Origin: Sphingomonadales bacterium
Lineage (GTDB): Bacteria > Pseudomonadota > Alphaproteobacteria > Sphingomonadales > Sphingomonadaceae
Direction of reading: 5' to 3'
DNA length: 64,000 bases
NCBI GenBank assembly: GCA_025352685.1
Contig: JANXSN010000106.1
Coordinates: 59,730-123,729, forward strand
Shown in pieces: positions 49,015 to 58,956 of this stretch. The notes beneath the pieces were generated by a model, which did no database searches, was not told the origin of the DNA, and saw nothing but the letters and a program-made list of their open reading frames with translations. The position numbers were made by a program, and so were the translations under genes. Position 1 is the first letter of the stretch; each line of letters begins with the position of its first letter.

Positions 49015-51213
49015 ATGAAGTCGTCCGTCCTTCGGCAGTTGCGCGTCCGCTCCACTTTCTGGCTGCGTAGACGGCGCTGGGTGCCGGTTGTGGAAATAGG
49101 CACGTTTTCGCTGTCGGTAGCGATGGCAGTCGCGACGTGGGCGATCCTGACCGGCGGCGCCGACCGGCAGCGGCTGCTGACGCCGCCGCTCGTCGCGGTG
49201 TTGCTTATCGGTAATCTGGTTCCCGCGATTGCGTTGCTGGTATTGATTGGTCGGCGTATTGCAAAGGGCAGGGCGGCCCGTTCCATTGTCGGTGGTGATG
49301 GACGCCTCCACGTGCGGCTCGTGGCGATCTTCTCCCTGGTTGCCAGCGTACCGACATTGCTGGTCGTCGTTTTCGCATCGTTGCTGTTTCAAGCGGGCGT
49401 CCAGTTCTGGTTTTCGGATCGTGCCAAAGCCACGTTGGAAGGGGCTGCATCGATCGCCCAGGACAGTTTTGCGCGCGAGCAAGATCGAATCACGATCAAT
49501 ACTGAAACCATGGCAGGCGACTTGTCTCGCGATCTACGCGTGTTGCCCATCGACAGCCGCGAGTTCCTTGGCAATTTCGGCGGGCAGCTCTACCAACGTG
49601 AAATGTCGGAGGGGATGGTGTTCCACGCCTCTCCCGGCAAGGAAATTCAAACGCTGGTCCTACTCGACCCGCGGTCGCGCGACCCCAATAAATTCATCGT
49701 GCCGACGATGATCGAGGCCTTGCGTAAAGGCAAACCCAGCGTGACCGTGCCCAGCGCCAACGGCATCGGCGCCCTGACAAAGCTATCGATCGGGACAGAT
49801 AACTACCTCTATGCTGCCCGTTTCGACCCGGTATTTGGCGAACACATCCAACGCGCACGAACGGTCCTTGCTGATTATCGCGAACTCGGTGCCCGATCGC
49901 GGTCGTTGCAGTTGCGCTTCAATGCTGCGTTGCTGGTCATATCGCTCCTTATCGTTGGCGCTGCCGTCTGGATTGCACTGGGCGTCGCAGACCGGCTCGT
50001 GCAGCCCGTAGGCCGACTCGTCGATGCGGCACGCCGGGTCACGGGGGGCGACCTGTCGACCCGGGTGCTGGGGCCGCATTCACGCGATGAGATCGGAACG
50101 CTGGCAACCGCCTTCAACCGAATGACGACAAGGTTAGCCGAACAGACCAGCGACCTGATGGCTGCGAACGACCAGATCGAACGCCGCCGGGCGCTGATCG
50201 AGGCCGTTTTGTCAGGGGTCAGCGCTGGCGTGGTGTCGATAGACACGCGCGGCGAGGTCCGTCTGACGAACGCTTCTGCTGCTGCCCTTCTCTCATCATC
50301 GGACGGCACGCTCGTCGGTCGCCCGCTTGCTGATATTTCGCCCGAACTCGCAGACCTTATCACCAGTGGCAAGCGTGAGTCAGTGATCGAGATCTCGCGT
50401 CAGGGAGAAGCGCGGACGCTTGCGGTCAAGGTTGCCCGGGACGACAGCGGCCACGTCCTCACGTTCGACGATATGACACAACAGTTGAGCGATCAGCGCC
50501 GCGCTGCATGGTCCGATATTGCCCGCCGTATTGCTCACGAGATCAAAAATCCGCTAACTCCAATCCAGCTTGCGGCCGAGCGCCTGAAACGGCGTTACGG
50601 TGGCGAGATTACCAGTGATCCTGCTACCTTCACAAAACTGACCGATACGATTGTCAGACAAGTCGGCGATTTGCGACGAATGGTCGATGAGTTCTCGTCG
50701 TTTGCACGCATGCCGAAACCGTCGTTCAGACCAGAGTCGGTCGTTGATATCGCCCGTCAGACGCTGTTCCTGCACGAAGTCGCCCATCCTTCGATCAAAT
50801 TCAGGATGATTGCGCCTGACCAACATCCTGATCTCGTCTGCGACCGTCGTCAGCTTGGACAGGCACTCACAAATATCGTCAAGAATGCCGTCGAAGCGAT
50901 AGAGGCGGTCGAAGGTGAGAACGGCGGAGAAATCGTCCTGACGATCGCCGACGATGACCACGCCGTCCACCTGTCCGTCAGTGATACCGGCATCGGTTTG
51001 CCTGCTGACCGCGAGCGTATTGTCGAACCTTATGTGACAACCCGCGCACGCGGCACGGGTTTGGGCCTGGCGATCGTCAAAAAGATCGTCGAGGAACATT
51101 TCGCAACCATGCGCTTTGGCGATCGTGCAGGCGGCGGCACCGTCGTGACGATCGACTTCGACACCGCAGCATTAGCCGCGATGGAATCTGAACAGACGGA
51201 GGCAGCTGCCTGA
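49015..51213 (+). CDS. ntrY: Membrane sensor kinase NtrY
   Basis: The protein has about 732 residues with two adjacent N-terminal membrane helices and a third (LVAIFSLVASVPTLLVVVFA), a periplasmic sensor loop, another helix leading to HAMP, a PAS-like region, HisKA ([20 protein letters not shown]) and HATPase (GTGLGLAIVKKI). It partners NtrX. The start is uncertain: ATG 49015 is chosen, ATG 48985 and GTG 48976 are in frame and none has a strong ribosome-binding site. Confidence 0.93.
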   Translation: MKSSVLRQLRVRSTFWLRRRRWVPVVEIGTFSLSVAMAVATWAILTGGADRQRLLTPPLVAVLLIGNLVPAIALLVLIGRRIAKGRAARSIVGGDGRLHVRLVAIFSLVASVPTLLVVVFASLLFQAGVQFWFSDRAKATLEGAASIAQDSFAREQDRITINTETMAGDLSRDLRVLPIDSREFLGNFGGQLYQREMSEGMVFHASPGKEIQTLVLLDPRSRDPNKFIVPTMIEALRKGKPSVTVPSANGIGALTKLSIGTDNYLYAARFDPVFGEHIQRARTVLADYRELGARSRSLQLRFNAALLVISLLIVGAAVWIALGVADRLVQPVGRLVDAARRVTGGDLSTRVLGPHSRDEIGTLATAFNRMTTRLAEQTSDLMAANDQIERRRALIEAVLSGVSAGVVSIDTRGEVRLTNASAAALLSSSDGTLVGRPLADISPELADLITSGKRESVIEISRQGEARTLAVKVARDDSGHVLTFDDMTQQLSDQRRAAWSDIARRIAHEIKNPLTPIQLAAERLKRRYGGEITSDPATFTKLTDTIVRQVGDLRRMVDEFSSFARMPKPSFRPESVVDIARQTLFLHEVAHPSIKFRMIAPDQHPDLVCDRRQLGQALTNIVKNAVEAIEAVEGENGGEIVLTIADDDHAVHLSVSDTGIGLPADRERIVEPYVTTRARGTGLGLAIVKKIVEEHFATMRFGDRAGGGTVVTIDFDTAALAAMESEQTEAAA

Positions 51214-52589
51214 TGGCGCTCGATATACTCATTGTAGACGACGAACGTGATATCCGCGAACTTGTTGCCGGTGTGTTGGAAGATGAAGGATATTCAACCC
51301 GTGTCGCTGCCGACAGCGATGCTGCACTGGCGGCGCTGGCCGAGCGTCGCCCCTCGCTCGTCTTGCTCGATGTCTGGCTGCAGGGGTCGCGGCTCGACGG
51401 GCTTGAACTGCTCGATGTGCTTAAGGAACGTGATCCAACGCTTCCAGTGCTGGTGTTCTCGGGGCACGGCAATATCGATACCGCCGTTCACGCCATCCGG
51501 CGGGGCGCCGTCGATTTCATCGAAAAGCCATTCGAGGCGGAGCAGCTGACCCTGCTCGTTGCCCGTGCGACCGAAACCGAACGCCTTCGTCGCGAAAATG
51601 CGACGCTCAAGCAGCGCGTCGGCACTGACGACGAACTCAATGGGACGTCAAACGCGATCAATGCCGTGCGAGCAACGCTCAAACGGGTCGCACCGACCGG
51701 CAGTCGTGTTTTGATCACGGGACCCGCCGGCGTCGGGAAGGAGATTGCCGCGCGCATGCTCCATAATTGGAGCCCCCGGGCGAATGCGCCGTTCGTAACC
51801 GTTAGTTCTGCCCGAATGGACCCGGACCGCGTTGAGGACGAATTGTTTGGCAGCGAGGAGGGTGACCGCGTTCGCCCGGGCTTGCTCGAACAAGCCCATG
51901 GCGGCACTCTCTTCCTCGACGAAATCGCTGACATGCCAGTACCAACGCAAGCTAAGATTCTGCGCGTGCTCACTGATCAGAGCTTTACCCGGGTCGGAGG
52001 ACAGCGCGTTGTTCGCGTCGACGTCCGTGTCATATCCGCCACCGCGCGCACGCTGGCGGACGAAATCGCGGAGGGCAGGTTTCGGGAGGACCTCTACTAC
52101 CGGCTCAATGTCGTCCCTGTGCACTTGCCGTCACTGGCTGAACGGCGCGAAGACATTCCTGTACTGGCCGACCATTTCGTCGCGCGCTTCGCTGCGGAAC
52201 GGTGCGCGACGACGCCGGTGATTTCCCCCGAAGCGCTGGCCACGTTGCAGTCGTTCGACTGGCCGGGCAATGTTCGACAGCTCCGAAACATCATTGAACG
52301 CACCATCATCCTGGCACCTGGTGATCGGCTCGATCGAATTGAAGTTGACCTCTTGCCGAGCGAGGTTACCACTGCGACGCCTGCTTCCAACCCGGCTGCG
52401 CTGGCCATGGGCGCGCCCCTGCGACAGGCGCGCGAGACATTCGAGCGCGAGTATCTGCGCGTTCAAATTAGGCGCTTTTCAGGAAACATTTCGCGCACGG
52501 CCGCATTTATCGGGATGGAGCGGTCAGCGTTGCACCGAAAGCTGAAAATTCTCGGTATTGCCGAAGATCGCGACGATATCGAAGAGTGA
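51213..52589 (+). CDS. ntrX: Response regulator NtrX
   Basis: This NtrC-family regulator has 458 residues: receiver with Asp53 ([10 protein letters not shown]), AAA+ domain with GPAGVGKE, and a C-terminal Fis-like HTH ([17 protein letters not shown]). The segment where NtrC has GAFTGA reads [20 protein letters not shown], so the sigma-54 contact loop is missing. That is usual for alphaproteobacterial NtrX, which acts through sigma 70. Its ATG overlaps the ntrY stop by one base. Confidence 0.95.
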   Translation: MALDILIVDDERDIRELVAGVLEDEGYSTRVAADSDAALAALAERRPSLVLLDVWLQGSRLDGLELLDVLKERDPTLPVLVFSGHGNIDTAVHAIRRGAVDFIEKPFEAEQLTLLVARATETERLRRENATLKQRVGTDDELNGTSNAINAVRATLKRVAPTGSRVLITGPAGVGKEIAARMLHNWSPRANAPFVTVSSARMDPDRVEDELFGSEEGDRVRPGLLEQAHGGTLFLDEIADMPVPTQAKILRVLTDQSFTRVGGQRVVRVDVRVISATARTLADEIAEGRFREDLYYRLNVVPVHLPSLAERREDIPVLADHFVARFAAERCATTPVISPEALATLQSFDWPGNVRQLRNIIERTIILAPGDRLDRIEVDLLPSEVTTATPASNPAALAMGAPLRQARETFEREYLRVQIRRFSGNISRTAAFIGMERSALHRKLKILGIAEDRDDIEE

Positions 52590-52690
52590 CGTCTTGCGAG
52601 GCGAACGCGCTGCGCTATCTTGGGGTCGCGCACTGCGCGCCAAGAGCAACCGCGCACGGATGTGTGCCAAAAGCAAAAAGGTCATTTCCC

Positions 52691-53182
52691 ATGGCAGATA
52701 AGCCTAATAACCTGCAGGATTTGTTCCTGAATTCAGTGCGAAAGGCCAAGACACCAGTTACGATGTTTCTGGTGAAGGGCGTCAAGCTTCAGGGTATAAT
52801 CACCTGGTTCGACAATTTTTCCGTTCTGCTTCGCCGCGATGGACAGTCCCAACTGATCTACAAGCACGCGATTTCGACAGTGATGCCGTCAAACCCGCTC
52901 GACTTGGCACCCGTCGCCGCTGCATTTGCGGAGGACAACAAGAAGCCCAAGCAACTGCAGGATATTTTTCTGACTGCAGTGCGCCGCCAGAACAATCCCG
53001 TAACGATGTTTCTCGTGAACGGCGTCATGTTGCAGGGTGAGATTGCCGCCTACGACCTGTTCTGCATGCTACTTCAGCGCGATGGAATGGTGCAGTTAGT
53101 GTACAAGCACGCCGTATCGACCGTGCAGCCGGCGCATCCGTTGAACCTCGCTGAAGAAACCACAGATGAAACCGAGGACTGA
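52691..53182 (+). CDS. hfq: RNA chaperone Hfq with two tandem Sm domains
   Basis: The 163-residue protein is a head-to-tail duplication. Sm core 1 covers about 7-66 and core 2 about 78-137, with a period of 71 residues (Q9/Q80, YKH at 57-59 and 128-130). Normal Hfq has one core and forms a hexamer; this form would build a ring from three chains. Both halves keep the proximal-face YKH, but KLQG of core 1 is MLQG in core 2, and the basic rim differs (VRKAK, VRRQN). The ATG at 52691 is preceded by an A/G-rich stretch; the track start at 52586 overlaps ntrX. The 3' end overlaps hflX by 17 bp. Confidence 0.97.
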   Translation: MADKPNNLQDLFLNSVRKAKTPVTMFLVKGVKLQGIITWFDNFSVLLRRDGQSQLIYKHAISTVMPSNPLDLAPVAAAFAEDNKKPKQLQDIFLTAVRRQNNPVTMFLVNGVMLQGEIAAYDLFCMLLQRDGMVQLVYKHAVSTVQPAHPLNLAEETTDETED

Positions 53183-54488
53183 TTTGTCGAGTTTCGCACT
53201 TGAAAGGGAAGAGGGTGTCTCGCGCGGCGCGCGAGCCCTCGTCGTCTATCCCGATCGGCAGGGCCCCCGGTCTGCCACGCGCGATGCCGATTCGCGTCTG
53301 GACGAAGCCACAGGACTCGCCGCAGCGATCGGAATCGATGTTGTTGATCGCGTGTCTGTCAAAGTCCGAGATCCACGTCCTTCGACATTGTTTGGAAGCG
53401 GCCAAGTCGAAACAATTGCAGCGCGGGGACGAGCCGCAGACGCTGAGCTGACCATCGTCGACGGAAAGCTGACGCCTGTCCAGCAGCGCAATCTGGAAAC
53501 CGAGACCAAGACGAAGGTCATTGACCGAACCGGACTGATACTGGAAATTTTCGGCGAGCGCGCGGCCAGTGCGGAAGGGCGTCTGCAAGTCGAGCTCGCT
53601 CACCTCGACTATCAGGCTGGGCGACTTGTTCGCAGCTGGACCCACCTTGAACGCCAGCGCGGCGGCTTCGGGTTTCTGGGCGGCCCCGGCGAAACCCAGA
53701 TCGAGGCCGACCGCCGTCTGATCCGCGACCGGATGGCCAAGTTAAAACGTGAGCTCGATCAGGTTGTCCGAACGCGTGGCCTGCATCGTGATCGACGCCG
53801 GCGAGCGCCTTGGCCGGTTGTTGCGCTCGTCGGCTACACCAACGCGGGCAAATCGACGCTTTTCAACAGGATGACTGGCGCAACAGTCATGGCTGAAGAC
53901 CTGCTGTTTGCGACGCTCGACCCAACGATGCGCGAGGTGTCTCTACCGGGTGTTTCCAAAGCGATTCTCTCCGATACGGTTGGTTTTGTGTCTGATCTGC
54001 CCACGCAACTTGTTGCTGCATTTCGCGCAACGCTCGAAGAAGTGACCTCGGCCGATCTGATCATCCATGTGCGCGACATCGCCCATCCCGACAGTGAAGC
54101 CCAGGCTGCCGACGTTGAGAGCGTTCTGACCGATTTGGGCGTGCTCGGTACCGCAGGTTCCACACCGATGATCGAGGCCTGGAACAAGATCGACCTGTTA
54201 GGCTACGAGGCCCGCGAATTCGTCACCAACGAAGCCGCACGACGCGACGACGTTTTCATGTTGTCTGCCGTGAGTGGGGAAGGGATCGGTATGCTGTCGA
54301 CGAACGCTTCATCGATCCTGACGGCAGCACGCAACCCGCACACCTTGCTGATCCCGGCCAATGACGGCTCGACGCTTGCCTGGCTTCACTCCCATGGCAG
54401 TGTCGAGAGTCAAACCGGGGAGGGCGACGCGCTCCGAGTTGTGGTCCGGCTAACTGCCGCCGATTTCGCTCGTTATTCCGCGCGTTGA
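53166..54488 (+). CDS. hflX: Ribosome-rescue GTPase HflX
   Basis: HflX splits stalled ribosomes under stress. The 440-residue protein has the N-terminal HflX domain ([17 protein letters not shown]), a basic linker, and a G domain with P-loop GYTNAGKST (about 223-231) and [10 protein letters not shown]. As in E. coli it follows hfq. Its last 16 bases overlap the convergent mazG. Confidence 0.95.
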   Translation: MKPRTDLSSFALEREEGVSRGARALVVYPDRQGPRSATRDADSRLDEATGLAAAIGIDVVDRVSVKVRDPRPSTLFGSGQVETIAARGRAADAELTIVDGKLTPVQQRNLETETKTKVIDRTGLILEIFGERAASAEGRLQVELAHLDYQAGRLVRSWTHLERQRGGFGFLGGPGETQIEADRRLIRDRMAKLKRELDQVVRTRGLHRDRRRRAPWPVVALVGYTNAGKSTLFNRMTGATVMAEDLLFATLDPTMREVSLPGVSKAILSDTVGFVSDLPTQLVAAFRATLEEVTSADLIIHVRDIAHPDSEAQAADVESVLTDLGVLGTAGSTPMIEAWNKIDLLGYEAREFVTNEAARRDDVFMLSAVSGEGIGMLSTNASSILTAARNPHTLLIPANDGSTLAWLHSHGSVESQTGEGDALRVVVRLTAADFARYSAR

Positions 54489-55222
54489 GCCTCTTTCGCC
54501 ATCTGCCAAAGCTCTTCCTTTTCATCGAGTGACAACGAGGCAAACTCGGGGACCGTTTCGATGGCACGGAACCGCCTTTCGAATTTGGCATTCGCCTCTC
54601 TCAGGGCGACTTCAGGGTCGACGTTAAGGTGCCGGGCGTAATTTACGACGGCGAACAGCAAATCGCCGACCTCGTCGGCGCGTTCAGCATCAGAGGTCGC
54701 GGCTTCGATCTCGCCGATTTCCTCGTCTATCTTTGTTCGCGGACCCGACACGTCGGGCCAATCAAATCCTGCGCGCGCAGCGCGCTTTTGTAGCTTTTCA
54801 GCGCGCATCAGGGCGGGCAGCGCAAGCGCTACGCCGTCCAACGCACTGGTCGCGTCAGGGCGTTCTGACGCCTTGAGCGATTCCCAATCGGGACGAAAAA
54901 TAGCGTCGCCGAACAGATGCGGGTGGCGACGTTCCATCTTATCCGCAATCGCGTCCGCGACATCAGCCACGTTAAACGCGCCAAGCTGTTCAGCGATACG
55001 GCTGTGTAGGATGACTTGAAACAGCAAGTCGCCAAGTTCGTCCTTGATCGCGGCCAGATCGTTGCGCGCGATTGCATCGGCGACTTCATAGGCTTCTTCG
55101 ATTGTATAAGGCGCAATCGTCGCAAACGTCTGGACACGATCCCAATCGCAGCCGATGTCGGGATCGCGCAGTCGCTCGACGAGCGCAACGATGCGATCGA
55201 AGGGCCCTGCCGATTCAACCAT
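54473..55222 (-). CDS. mazG: Nucleoside triphosphate pyrophosphohydrolase MazG
   Basis: MazG hydrolyses nucleoside triphosphates to monophosphates and clears aberrant dNTPs. The 249-residue protein has two MazG helical units, with EExxE-type metal sites in YTIEEAYEVADAI/KDELGDLLFQV and IDEEIGEIEAA/DEVGDLLFAV. ATG 55222, with GGGA upstream, is preferred to the TTG one codon earlier. It is the last gene of the long minus-strand operon. Confidence 0.95.
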   Translation of the reverse strand: MVESAGPFDRIVALVERLRDPDIGCDWDRVQTFATIAPYTIEEAYEVADAIARNDLAAIKDELGDLLFQVILHSRIAEQLGAFNVADVADAIADKMERRHPHLFGDAIFRPDWESLKASERPDATSALDGVALALPALMRAEKLQKRAARAGFDWPDVSGPRTKIDEEIGEIEAATSDAERADEVGDLLFAVVNYARHLNVDPEVALREANAKFERRFRAIETVPEFASLSLDEKEELWQMAKEAQRAE

Positions 55223-55257
55223 CAATAATCCCGATAATATACATTATGTAAAACATC

Positions 55258-55851
55258 TTATTGTTCGAGAATGAGGGTGCGCCCCTCGACCTTCCAACTT
55301 TTGAGCTCCGACAAAAAGCTCATCCCCAACAGGTTCAGGTCACCCGACGCATCGCTGACTGTCGCACGCGCGTCAGTCTGACGGATTGGTCCGACCGCGA
55401 GCTCGCCGATCCGTATGGGCGACGCCATGATCGTGCCGTTCGCCGTATCGACGGGAATTTGCAGACTTGTCGTCGCATCGATACCGGCCATTCGCGCCGC
55501 GCTCGCCGACAATGCCGTTGTTGTCGCGCCGCTGTCGATCAGGAAATCTACGCGTTGACCGTTGACCGCGCCCACGGCCCAAAAATGGCCATCGCTGCGC
55601 ATAGGGATACGCAGTACATGACCGCTCGCATCAGCCTGCTGCCCTGAAATATCGACCTTGGCCCGGTCCCAGACCGCTCTCGCCTCGCCGCGGAACAGAA
55701 ACAGAACATAGATGCCCGAAAACAGGGCGGTCCAAATCAGCATCATCCGGATTGTTTGGCTGAAGTTAAGCCGCCGTCCCCACAGATTGCTTGCAACCAA
55801 GCCGATCATGAGTCCGGCTGCGACCAATCTCGCGGTCTCGTTGCCGTTCAC
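55258..55851 (-). CDS. Membrane-anchored retropepsin-like aspartic protease
   Basis: This 197-residue protein has two N-terminal membrane helices (MIGLVASNL region and MMLIWTALFSGIYVLFLF), then a single-lobe clan AA protease domain with FLIDSGATTTALS, where the DSG triad supplies the catalytic Asp. As in retroviral proteases, two copies would form the active site. The domain should face the periplasm. The target is unknown. It overlaps the upstream MBL gene by 4 bp. Confidence 0.85.
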   Translation of the reverse strand: MNGNETARLVAAGLMIGLVASNLWGRRLNFSQTIRMMLIWTALFSGIYVLFLFRGEARAVWDRAKVDISGQQADASGHVLRIPMRSDGHFWAVGAVNGQRVDFLIDSGATTTALSASAARMAGIDATTSLQIPVDTANGTIMASPIRIGELAVGPIRQTDARATVSDASGDLNLLGMSFLSELKSWKVEGRTLILEQ

Positions 55852-56612
55852 AGCGTCACTGCCATGCCGTCATAACCGGGCTCGACACCCAACGGTAGCT
55901 CCTTGCAAAGACTTCGGTAGTCCATGGATTGGTCCATGTGGGTCAGAACGGCGCGCTTGGGCGCGAGAGTTGCGATCCAATCGAGCGTCTGCTGCAGGTG
56001 CGGGTGGGTCGGATGGGGCGTGCGGCGGATAGCATCGACAATCCAAAGATCGACATGCTCGACCAATGCGGCTGCTTCCTCCGACATCGCGTTGAAATCG
56101 GTAAAGTAACAAATAGACTTGCCACCGGCATCGAACCGCAGTCCCGTACTGGTAATTCGTCCATGCGGAAGATCCACGGCGCGCACCCGTATGCCGCCAA
56201 TGGTGTCGTCGTCGGCCAGCTCGCTTAACGACATGTAAGGCGGATAGCCCTGGTGCCCGGCGAATACGAACTTGAAGCGCAGGTCGAGCTCGGCTCGGGT
56301 ACGCGCCCGAGCAAACCCCGGGATGACCTCCTTCCCGTAAAAATAGAACGGCCGCAGATCGTCGATGCCGTGGCAGTGATCGGCATGTTCATGGGTCCAG
56401 ATCACCGCCGATGGACGGCCGCCGCCTTCGGCCAACAATTGTTCACGCAGATCAGGCGAGCTGTCGACCAGGATACGGGTGCCTTTGTCCTCGACGAGGA
56501 TCGATACACGACGTCGCCAATTGCGCGGTTCATCCGGATCACAATCACCCCAGTTCCCATCCACGCGCGGTACGCCCGACGACGTGCCAGAGCCAAGAAC
56601 AGTGACCTTCAC
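55848..56612 (-). CDS. MBL-fold metal-dependent hydrolase
   Basis: This 254-residue metallo-beta-lactamase-fold protein has the metal site THEHADHCHGIDD (HxHxDH) and a late conserved His in LTHMDQS. It resembles PhnP and tRNase Z-like phosphodiesterases, which cleave cyclic phosphate esters. No phn genes are present, so a phosphonate role is not supported. It lies between tatD and the protease, each with a 4-bp overlap. Confidence 0.85.
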   Translation of the reverse strand: MKVTVLGSGTSSGVPRVDGNWGDCDPDEPRNWRRRVSILVEDKGTRILVDSSPDLREQLLAEGGGRPSAVIWTHEHADHCHGIDDLRPFYFYGKEVIPGFARARTRAELDLRFKFVFAGHQGYPPYMSLSELADDDTIGGIRVRAVDLPHGRITSTGLRFDAGGKSICYFTDFNAMSEEAAALVEHVDLWIVDAIRRTPHPTHPHLQQTLDWIATLAPKRAVLTHMDQSMDYRSLCKELPLGVEPGYDGMAVTL

Positions 56613-57385
56613 GACATGGCTTTAGTAAACAACCGGTGAAAGTTCGTCGCGGTGGCCGTGCCGAGCGCCTCCACCGAAACGCCGCGCAGCGCGCTCAGAA
56701 ATCGCGCAGTATCGGCGACGAACGCCGGTTCGCCGGTTTTGCCGCGATGGGGAACCGGAGCCAGGAATGGGGCATCGGTTTCAATCAGCAGTCGGTCCTC
56801 GGGAATTGTCGAAGCAACCTCCTGCAAGTGTTTGGCATTCTTGAAGGTTACGATTCCCGAAATCGAAATATAAAACCCCAAATCGAGCGCGATTTGACCA
56901 AAGGAGGCGCTGGCGGTGAAACAATGGATGACGCCAGCAAAGGCCCCCTTCCCCATTTCGTCGGTCAGGATCTCGGCTGTGTCCGCTTCGGCATCGCGAG
57001 TGTGAACGATCAACGGCAGACCAGTCTGGCGGGACGCTGCGATATGGCTGCGAAAGCTCAGCTGCTGCCGGTCCCGATCGCTGTGATCATAATAATAATC
57101 GAGGCCCGTTTCGCCGATGGCGATCACCCGGGGATGGGCCGCACGCGCGATCAGTTTTGCCATATCGACGTCGGGATGGGCGTCGGCCTCGTGTGGATGA
57201 ATGCCGATCGAGGCCCACACATCAGGCTCGCGTTCGGCCGTGGCGACGATCTCGTCCCACTCGCGCTCACGCGTTGAAATATTGAGCATCGTATCCACGC
57301 CCGCCGCGCGTGCGCGTTCGAGCACAGCGGCCTGATCCTCGACCAATCCCTTGTAATTAAGGTGACAATGCGAATCGACGAACAT
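56609..57385 (-). CDS. tatD: TatD family deoxyribonuclease
   Basis: This 258-residue TIM-barrel metal hydrolase begins FVDSHCHLNYKG and has GETGLDYYYD, PLIVHTRDA, GVIHCFTAS and ETDAPFLAP, the full set of TatD motifs. It is probably the YcfH-type protein usually encoded after metG or holB; members cut DNA or act in DNA quality control. The ATG at 57385 overlaps the metG stop by one base. Confidence 0.93.
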   Translation of the reverse strand: MFVDSHCHLNYKGLVEDQAAVLERARAAGVDTMLNISTREREWDEIVATAEREPDVWASIGIHPHEADAHPDVDMAKLIARAAHPRVIAIGETGLDYYYDHSDRDRQQLSFRSHIAASRQTGLPLIVHTRDAEADTAEILTDEMGKGAFAGVIHCFTASASFGQIALDLGFYISISGIVTFKNAKHLQEVASTIPEDRLLIETDAPFLAPVPHRGKTGEPAFVADTARFLSALRGVSVEALGTATATNFHRLFTKAMS

Positions 57386-58953
57386 CAGACGAGCAGCTCG
57401 GTAGACAGTTCGAGACGAGGAAATAGCCCCTGGGGAGCCGACAAACGATAATCGCTCGCTGCCAGCGGCGAATACCACTGCAGTCCGATCGCACCAAACG
57501 TCCGCGAGTCCTGCGGCACGCCCATTTGATCGAGTAATTTACCAGCGCTGGCGGGAATGAGCGGTGCGATCCCGACAGCGAGCTGCGCGATGCAGATATA
57601 CAGCGTGGCCAACACCGTTTCCATTCGTTCGGGATTGGTTTTCTTCAGCGCCCAGGGCGCTTGGGCATCGATGTAGGCATTGCATGCAAACACTGCCTGC
57701 AGCCAAGTCTCTGCACCTTGCGAAAGGGCCAAATCGTCATACGCCCGCGGGATGGCCTGCCCGACCGCCCTGCCAACCGACGCCAGCAGCACGTCATCTT
57801 CAGGCGCCTGCCCATGAATGGAGGGCAAACACCCACCATAGTTCTTGACGATCAGGCTAAGCGTGCGCTGCGCCAGATTGCCGAAGCTGTTTGACAATTC
57901 CGCATTGCACCGTGTGACGATGGCTTCCTCGCTCCAGCTACCGTCTTGTCCAAAGCTGACCTCACGCAGGAGGAAATAACGGAATGCGTCAACGCCATAA
58001 CGCTCTGCCAACGCCATGGGGTCGACAACGTTACCAGCCGATTTCGATATCTTCGCACCGTCACGCGCAAGGAGGAAGCCGTGGCCAAAAATTGCCTTAG
58101 GTAGCGCGATCCGCGCCGACATCAGAAATGCAGGCCAATAGACGGCATGGAAACGGACGATATCCTTGCCTATGAGGTGCAAGCTCGCGGGCCAGAACCG
58201 CTGCCATTCCTCTGTGTTGTCTGGGAACCCGATTCCCGAGATGTAGGCGGTGAGTGCGTCAAGCCAGACATACATGACATGGTCATTGCTGCCGGGAACT
58301 TTGACGCCCCAATCGAAGCTGGTCCGCGATACTGACAAATCCCGTAACCCGCCCTCGACGAAGCGTATGACTTCGTTGCGCCGACTGTCGGGTCGGATGA
58401 AGTCAGCCTGGTCTGCGTAGAGCTTGAGCAGTGCATCCTGGTATTTTGACAAGCGGAAGAACCAGGTTTCCTCGACTGTCCATTCGACAGGGGTTCCCTG
58501 CGGCGACAGCTGGTTGCCGCCGGGTCCTTCGACGAGCTCGGTTGCATCATAAAATGCCTCGTCTCGGACTGAGTACCATCCCTCATAACGATCCAGATAT
58601 AAGTCGTCGTTAGATTCAAGGCGCTCCCACAGCGCCTGGCTTGCGCGGTGGTGATCGGGGGCTGTTGTACGAACAAAATGATCAATTGAGATATTGAGTT
58701 TCGCGCACATCTCACGGAAATAACCGGACATTTCATCGGCCAAATCACGCGTATCGCGGTCCTGCCCGCGCGCTGTCTGGACCATCTTCAGGCCATGTTC
58801 GTCGGTACCTGTAAGGAACCGGACCTCGCGCCCCTGCATCCGCTGAAAACGGGCAATCGCGTCCGCTGCGATCGCCTCATACGCATGACCGATATGCGGC
58901 CGGCCATTGGGATAGCTGATCGCAGTCGTAATGTAGAAGGGTTCACGAGACAT
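57385..58953 (-). CDS. metG: Methionyl-tRNA synthetase
   Basis: This 522-residue class I synthetase has the HIGH motif (RPHIGHAYEA, 20-23) and KISKS (AKISKSAGNVVDP). It lacks the extra C-terminal tRNA-binding domain of the E. coli protein, as many alphaproteobacterial MetG do. It is 3 bp after holB and one base into tatD in the operon. Confidence 0.95.
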   Translation of the reverse strand: MSREPFYITTAISYPNGRPHIGHAYEAIAADAIARFQRMQGREVRFLTGTDEHGLKMVQTARGQDRDTRDLADEMSGYFREMCAKLNISIDHFVRTTAPDHHRASQALWERLESNDDLYLDRYEGWYSVRDEAFYDATELVEGPGGNQLSPQGTPVEWTVEETWFFRLSKYQDALLKLYADQADFIRPDSRRNEVIRFVEGGLRDLSVSRTSFDWGVKVPGSNDHVMYVWLDALTAYISGIGFPDNTEEWQRFWPASLHLIGKDIVRFHAVYWPAFLMSARIALPKAIFGHGFLLARDGAKISKSAGNVVDPMALAERYGVDAFRYFLLREVSFGQDGSWSEEAIVTRCNAELSNSFGNLAQRTLSLIVKNYGGCLPSIHGQAPEDDVLLASVGRAVGQAIPRAYDDLALSQGAETWLQAVFACNAYIDAQAPWALKKTNPERMETVLATLYICIAQLAVGIAPLIPASAGKLLDQMGVPQDSRTFGAIGLQWYSPLAASDYRLSAPQGLFPRLELSTELLV

Positions 58954-58956
58954 GAG

